From contig JAGOGN010000055.1 of assembly GCA_017996675.1 (NCBI GenBank), positions 1-9,156 of the forward strand: 9,156 nt of DNA, given 5' to 3'. Each line of letters begins with the position of its first letter. Position 1 is the first letter of the stretch. A model generated the notes under the pieces. The model saw only the letters and a program-made list of their open reading frames with translations, had not been told where the DNA came from and made no database searches. The position numbers were made by a program, and so were the translations under genes. Shown piece after piece: positions 6,901-9,156 of this stretch. This DNA comes from Lachnospiraceae bacterium (GTDB lineage: Bacteria; Bacillota_A; Clostridia; Lachnospirales; Lachnospiraceae).

Positions 6901-6967
6901 CTTGCTTTTTTGCAGAGACTGTGATAGACTAACTTAGTCTGAATAACTGTGCGAAGAGCAAGTTTTT
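6901..6967 (+). terminator. Probable terminator of the che/fla operon, overlapping the rpsB promoter
   Basis: The arms CTTGCTTTTT (6901-6910) and GAAGAGCAAG (6953-6962) pair over 10 bp, including two G-T pairs. They continue with GCA/TGC after a one-base bulge, and enclose a second hairpin AGACTA/TAGTCT around 6927-6941. TTTTT (6963-6967) follows directly. The long loop makes it weaker than a standard terminator. It would fold only in RNA coming from the upstream operon. Confidence 0.5.
6902..6930 (+). promoter_or_regulatory. Probable housekeeping promoter of rpsB-tsf (extended -10)
   Basis: TTGCTT (6902-6907) and TAGACT (6925-6930) are 17 nt apart, and TG stands one base before the -10, giving the extended form TGATAGACT. 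Transcription would start near 6937 and leave a leader of about 136 nt. The -35 match is only moderate. The constitutive need for rpsB-tsf, separate from motility control, supports a promoter in this gap. Confidence 0.55.
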
Positions 6968-6988
6968 AGATTAGAAAAATAGTAATCA

Positions 6989-7043
6989 CATATGTGGACG
7001 ATTGGGACGGTGCCTAAGGTTACTTAATCGGAAGATACATATG
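6989..7043 (+). promoter_or_regulatory. Structured rpsB leader RNA, candidate S2 autoregulatory element
   Basis: Two coaxial helices can be read. The outer one pairs CATATGT (6989-6995) with ACATATG (7037-7043). The inner one pairs CGATTGGG (6999-7006) with CTTAATCG (7023-7030), with two G-T pairs. They are separated by an asymmetric internal loop with GAAGAT on the 3' side, and the 16-nt apical loop is 7007-7022. The element ends 16 nt before the rpsB SD. Leaders of ribosomal protein genes are often bound by their own product, so S2 control is a reasonable but untested inference. I cannot match it with certainty to a known RNA family. Confidence 0.4.
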
Positions 7044-7059
7044 GAAGAATTTAACCAAT

Positions 7060-7065
7060 GGAGGG
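7060..7065 (+). promoter_or_regulatory. Shine-Dalgarno site that sets the rpsB start
   Basis: GGAGGG overlaps the in-frame ATG at 7058 and lies 7 to 8 nt before the ATG at 7073. The upstream ATG has no SD, so the start is 7073. Confidence 0.85.
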
Positions 7066-7072
7066 AATTAAA

Positions 7073-7819
7073 ATGGGCGTTATTTCAATGAAACAATTAT
7101 TAGAAGCAGGTGTTCACTTTGGACATCAGACAAGAAGATGGAATCCTAAAATGGCTCCATACATCTACACAGAAAGAAACGGAATCTACATCATTGACTT
7201 ACAGAAATCTGTAGGAAAAGTAGACGAAGCTTACAAAGCGATTTCTGACGTAGCTCAGGCTGGTGGAAATATCCTTTTTGTAGGAACAAAGAAACAGGCT
7301 CAGGATGCTGTTAAATCTGAAGCTGAACGTTGCGGAATGTTCTATGTAAATGAAAGATGGCTTGGAGGAATGCTTACAAACTTCAAGACAATCCAGAGTC
7401 GTATTGCTAGATTAAAACAGATCGAAAGAATGCAGGAAGATGGAACATTTGCTGTTCTTCCTAAAAAAGAAGTTATCGAATTAAAGAAAGAATTATTAAA
7501 ATTAGAGAAAAACCTTGGTGGAATTAAAGAAATGAAAAGAATTCCAGATGCAATCTTTGTTGTTGATCCTAAGAAAGAAAGAATTTGTATCCAGGAAGCT
7601 CATACATTAGGAATTCCATTGATTGGTATTGCAGATACTAACTGTGATCCAGAAGAATTAGATTTCGTAATCCCAGGAAATGATGACGCAATCAGAGCTG
7701 TAAAATTAATCGTTTCAAGAATGGCAGATGCTGTCATTGAAGCAAACCAGGGTGTTATCGAAACCGTTTGCGAAGAAATGATGACTGAAGATTTTGCAGA
7801 AGAAACTGTAGAAGCATAA
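7073..7819 (+). CDS. rpsB: 30S ribosomal protein S2
   Basis: S2 is a late-assembling protein of the small ribosomal subunit and is needed for binding of S1 or its equivalent in many bacteria. The 248-residue product starts [19 protein letters not shown], as in other Firmicute S2 proteins. It shows the typical [35 protein letters not shown] and [20 protein letters not shown] with [11 protein letters not shown] near the end. An ATG at 7058 would add five residues (MEGIK) but overlaps the SD, so 7073 is preferred. An acidic tail ([15 protein letters not shown]) is usual for clostridial S2. Codon use is more restricted than in the che genes (GGA dominates for Gly, AGA is common for Arg), consistent with high expression. 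tsf follows after 25 nt, the usual pair. Confidence 0.98.
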   Translation: MGVISMKQLLEAGVHFGHQTRRWNPKMAPYIYTERNGIYIIDLQKSVGKVDEAYKAISDVAQAGGNILFVGTKKQAQDAVKSEAERCGMFYVNERWLGGMLTNFKTIQSRIARLKQIERMQEDGTFAVLPKKEVIELKKELLKLEKNLGGIKEMKRIPDAIFVVDPKKERICIQEAHTLGIPLIGIADTNCDPEELDFVIPGNDDAIRAVKLIVSRMADAVIEANQGVIETVCEEMMTEDFAEETVEA

Positions 7820-7844
7820 ACAACAGATTACGGAGGAAATAAAG

Positions 7845-8774
7845 ATGGCTATTACAGCAGCAATGGTTAAAGAATTAAGAGAAATTACCGGAGCAGGAAT
7901 GATGGATTGTAAAAAAGCTCTTGGTGAAACAGATGGAAATATGGATGAAGCAATTGATTTCCTTAGAAAAAATGGACAGGCTAAAGCAGAGAAGAAAGCT
8001 GGACGTATCGCTGCAGAAGGACTTTGTAATGTACTTGTTGAAGATGATAAAACAGCAGTAGTTGTTGAAGTTAACTCTGAAACAGATTTCGTTGCAAAGA
8101 ATGAAAAATTCCAGTCTTTTGTTGCTTCAGTTGCAAAACAGGCATTAGTAAGCAAGTCAGAGAATATCGATGAATTTGTTCAGGAAAACTGGATCGAAGA
8201 TTCAGCTAAAACTGTTAAAGATGCTTTAGTAGAGCAGATTTCAGTTATTGGTGAGAACTTAACAATCCGTCGTTTTGAAAAAGTAGTTGCAGAAAACGGA
8301 TGTGTTGTTTCTTACGTTCATGGTGGCGGAAGAATTGGTGTTATTATCGAAGCTGATACAACAGTTGTAAATGATCAGGTTAAAACTGCATTAACAAACG
8401 TTGCAATGCAGGTTGCAGCACTTTCTCCAAAATATGTATCTCAAGCTGATGTAAGCGAAGAGTACAAGAATCATGAAAAAGAAATTCTTCTTGCTCAGGC
8501 AAAGAATGAAAATCCAGATAAGCCAGAATCAATCATTGAAAAAATGATCATCGGACGTTTAAATAAAGAATTAAAAGAAGTTTGCTTATGCGAACAGGTT
8601 TATGTTAAAGCTGAAGATGGAAAACAGACTGTGGATGCTTATTTGAAACAGATTTCTAAAGAAGTTGGTTCTGATGTTGTAATCAAACGTTTTGTACGTT
8701 TTGAAACAGGTGAAGGAATCGAAAAGAAAGAAGAAGATTTTGCCGCTGAAGTTGCAAAACAGATGGGACAGTAA
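7845..8774 (+). CDS. tsf: Translation elongation factor Ts
   Basis: EF-Ts is the cytoplasmic nucleotide exchange factor that releases GDP from EF-Tu. The 309-residue product has the N-terminal UBA-like domain (about 1-40, with VKELREITGAGMMDCKKAL), then KAEKKAGRIAAEG (47-59) and the EF-Tu contact motif TDFVAKN (80-86), where the Asp-Phe pair reaches into EF-Tu. The core dimerisation part includes VHGGGRIGV. The length is usual for clostridia. GGAGG lies 8 nt before the ATG. It forms an operon with rpsB and is closed by a strong terminator. No pyrH or frr follows, although these often do in Firmicutes. Confidence 0.98.
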   Translation: MAITAAMVKELREITGAGMMDCKKALGETDGNMDEAIDFLRKNGQAKAEKKAGRIAAEGLCNVLVEDDKTAVVVEVNSETDFVAKNEKFQSFVASVAKQALVSKSENIDEFVQENWIEDSAKTVKDALVEQISVIGENLTIRRFEKVVAENGCVVSYVHGGGRIGVIIEADTTVVNDQVKTALTNVAMQVAALSPKYVSQADVSEEYKNHEKEILLAQAKNENPDKPESIIEKMIIGRLNKELKEVCLCEQVYVKAEDGKQTVDAYLKQISKEVGSDVVIKRFVRFETGEGIEKKEEDFAAEVAKQMGQ

Positions 8775-8797
8775 TTTTTAATAAGACGATATTGAGG

Positions 8798-8830
8798 CAG
8801 ATATTCTAGAAATAGGATATCTGTTTTTTT
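8798..8830 (+). terminator. Intrinsic terminator of rpsB-tsf
   Basis: CAGATATTCT (8798-8807) pairs with AGGATATCTG (8814-8823) over 10 bp with one T-G pair and a six-base loop. Seven T residues (8824-8830) follow at once. It lies 23 nt after the tsf stop, so it ends the operon before the LuxR-type gene. Confidence 0.92.
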
Positions 8831-8850
8831 GTAAAAAATACGACCATAAT

Positions 8851-8879
8851 TTTAGAAGGTACCATAGTTTTTTTATAAA
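8851..8879 (+). promoter_or_regulatory. Possible promoter of the LuxR-type gene
   Basis: TTTAGA (8851-8856) and TATAAA (8874-8879) are 17 nt apart and each matches the housekeeping consensus at 4 or 5 of 6 bases. A terminator stands upstream, so a promoter is needed in this gap. The region is so AT-rich that chance matches are common. Confidence 0.35.
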
Positions 8880-8908
8880 AGAAGTGATAACTTTTATTAA
8901 AATAAAAG
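8875..8908 (+). repeat. Alternating inverted repeat ATAAAAG / CTTTTAT / ATAAAAG, possible operator
   Basis: ATAAAAG (8875-8881), CTTTTATT (8891-8898) and AATAAAAG (8901-8908) form two overlapping inverted repeats, the second with perfect 8-bp arms and a 2-bp centre. It lies between the candidate -10 and the SD of the LuxR-type gene. It could be a repressor or autoregulator site; AT-rich chance is the alternative. Confidence 0.35.
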
Positions 8909-8927
8909 AATAACAGAGGTACTTTTT

Positions 8928-9156
8928 ATGAAGAGATTGAATGGTTCAGTTGTGGTTGGTTTTGTAGCTGCTTTTAACCTAACAAAGAGAGAAATAGAAA
9001 TCGGATTTCTGATTTTCAATGGTTACTCCAATGCAAGGGTTTCGGATGAGCTATTCATATCCGAAGCAACTGTGAAAAAACATTTGTCACATCTATATGA
9101 AAAAACGAATTCCACTGGTAGGAAGGAATTTAAAACGAATATTTGTAATTTCCTGA
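8928..9156 (+). CDS. LuxR-type helix-turn-helix protein, 3' end outside window
   Basis: The 76 codons seen encode a LuxR/GerE-type DNA-binding domain: LTKREIEIGFLIFNGYSN (18-35), then VSDELFISEATVKKHLSHLY (38-57) with the recognition helix around residues 46-57, and TGRKEF. Conserved positions Thr19, Arg21-Glu22, Gly32, Ser34-Asn35, Thr48-Val49-Lys50, His52 and Arg65 are present. The ATG has GAGGT 7 nt upstream, and an in-frame stop lies 30 nt before it, so no receiver or sensor domain comes first. The HTH is therefore N-terminal or the protein is a stand-alone domain like GerE. The frame is still open at the window end; the final TGA is out of frame. The target and signal are unknown. Confidence 0.8.
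   Translation, partial: MKRLNGSVVVGFVAAFNLTKREIEIGFLIFNGYSNARVSDELFISEATVKKHLSHLYEKTNSTGRKEFKTNICNFL

Noticed and set aside
6987..6996. CACATATGTG perfect palindrome as a protein operator
   Set aside because: It lies downstream of the probable start and its bases are better used in the long-range leader helix.
7041..7091. 16-codon upstream ORF overlapping the rpsB start
   Set aside because: It has only a weak GGAAG before it and no sign of selection; its ATG is part of the leader helix. Chance is likelier.
7715..8155. Reverse-strand frame across the rpsB-tsf junction
   Set aside because: It is antisense of highly conserved genes, with Ser/Phe-rich translation typical of shadow frames.
1..9156. 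CRISPR arrays, insertion sequences, tRNA or rRNA genes
   Set aside because: No regular repeats, transposase-like frames, terminal inverted repeats or clover-leaf or rRNA stretches were seen on either strand.

Overview
The window reads as a chromosomal segment of a motile, AT-rich Firmicute of class Clostridia. The family is probably Lachnospiraceae (Roseburia/Butyrivibrio/Lachnospira type). The reasons are: CheC and CheD lie beside CheA/CheW, as in the Bacillus/Clostridia adaptation system; the end of a fla/che operon carries a FliA/SigD sigma factor, FapA and a DUF6115 protein and runs directly into rpsB-tsf; Shine-Dalgarno sites are strong (GGAGG); and all genes lie on one strand. The genus assignment is inference.

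Region 1 (1-3773) is the chemotaxis part of the operon: the 3' part of cheA (kinase core and CheW-like domain; the phosphotransfer domains lie outside the window), cheW, cheC, cheD, a small two-helix membrane protein, and the flagellar sigma-28 factor gene. Genes are spaced by 0 to about 60 nt. The largest gap (cheW-cheC) holds a UUCG-capped hairpin. cheW most likely starts at a GTG placed 8 nt after a GGAGG.

Region 2 (3793-6885) is a run of envelope or flagellum-associated genes: fapA, a small Lys-rich charged protein, a membrane-anchored coiled-coil protein with a C-terminal helix-turn-helix-like end (DUF6115, SwrB-like in layout and position), and a membrane-anchored protein with only the LysM-like N-terminal domain of MltG and no transglycosylase domain. 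These are the least understood genes here.

Region 3 (6886-8830) is the translation operon rpsB-tsf. Its upstream gap contains a terminator-like fold for the incoming che transcript that overlaps a probable rpsB promoter. A two-helix leader follows, which may be an S2 autoregulatory element. A strong intrinsic terminator ends the unit after tsf, without pyrH-frr.

Region 4 (8831-9156) has an AT-rich promoter region with repeated CTTTTAT/ATAAAAG arms, then the start of a LuxR-type helix-turn-helix gene cut by the window end. Its HTH domain lies at the N-terminus, with no receiver domain before it.

Together, regions 1 and 2 encode chemotactic signalling (CheA kinase, CheW coupling, CheC phosphatase, CheD deamidase), the sigma factor for late flagellar genes, and flagellar assembly accessories. 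I saw no mobile element, CRISPR array, tRNA or rRNA. No wholly new system is evident. The best leads are the small accessory proteins and the rpsB leader.
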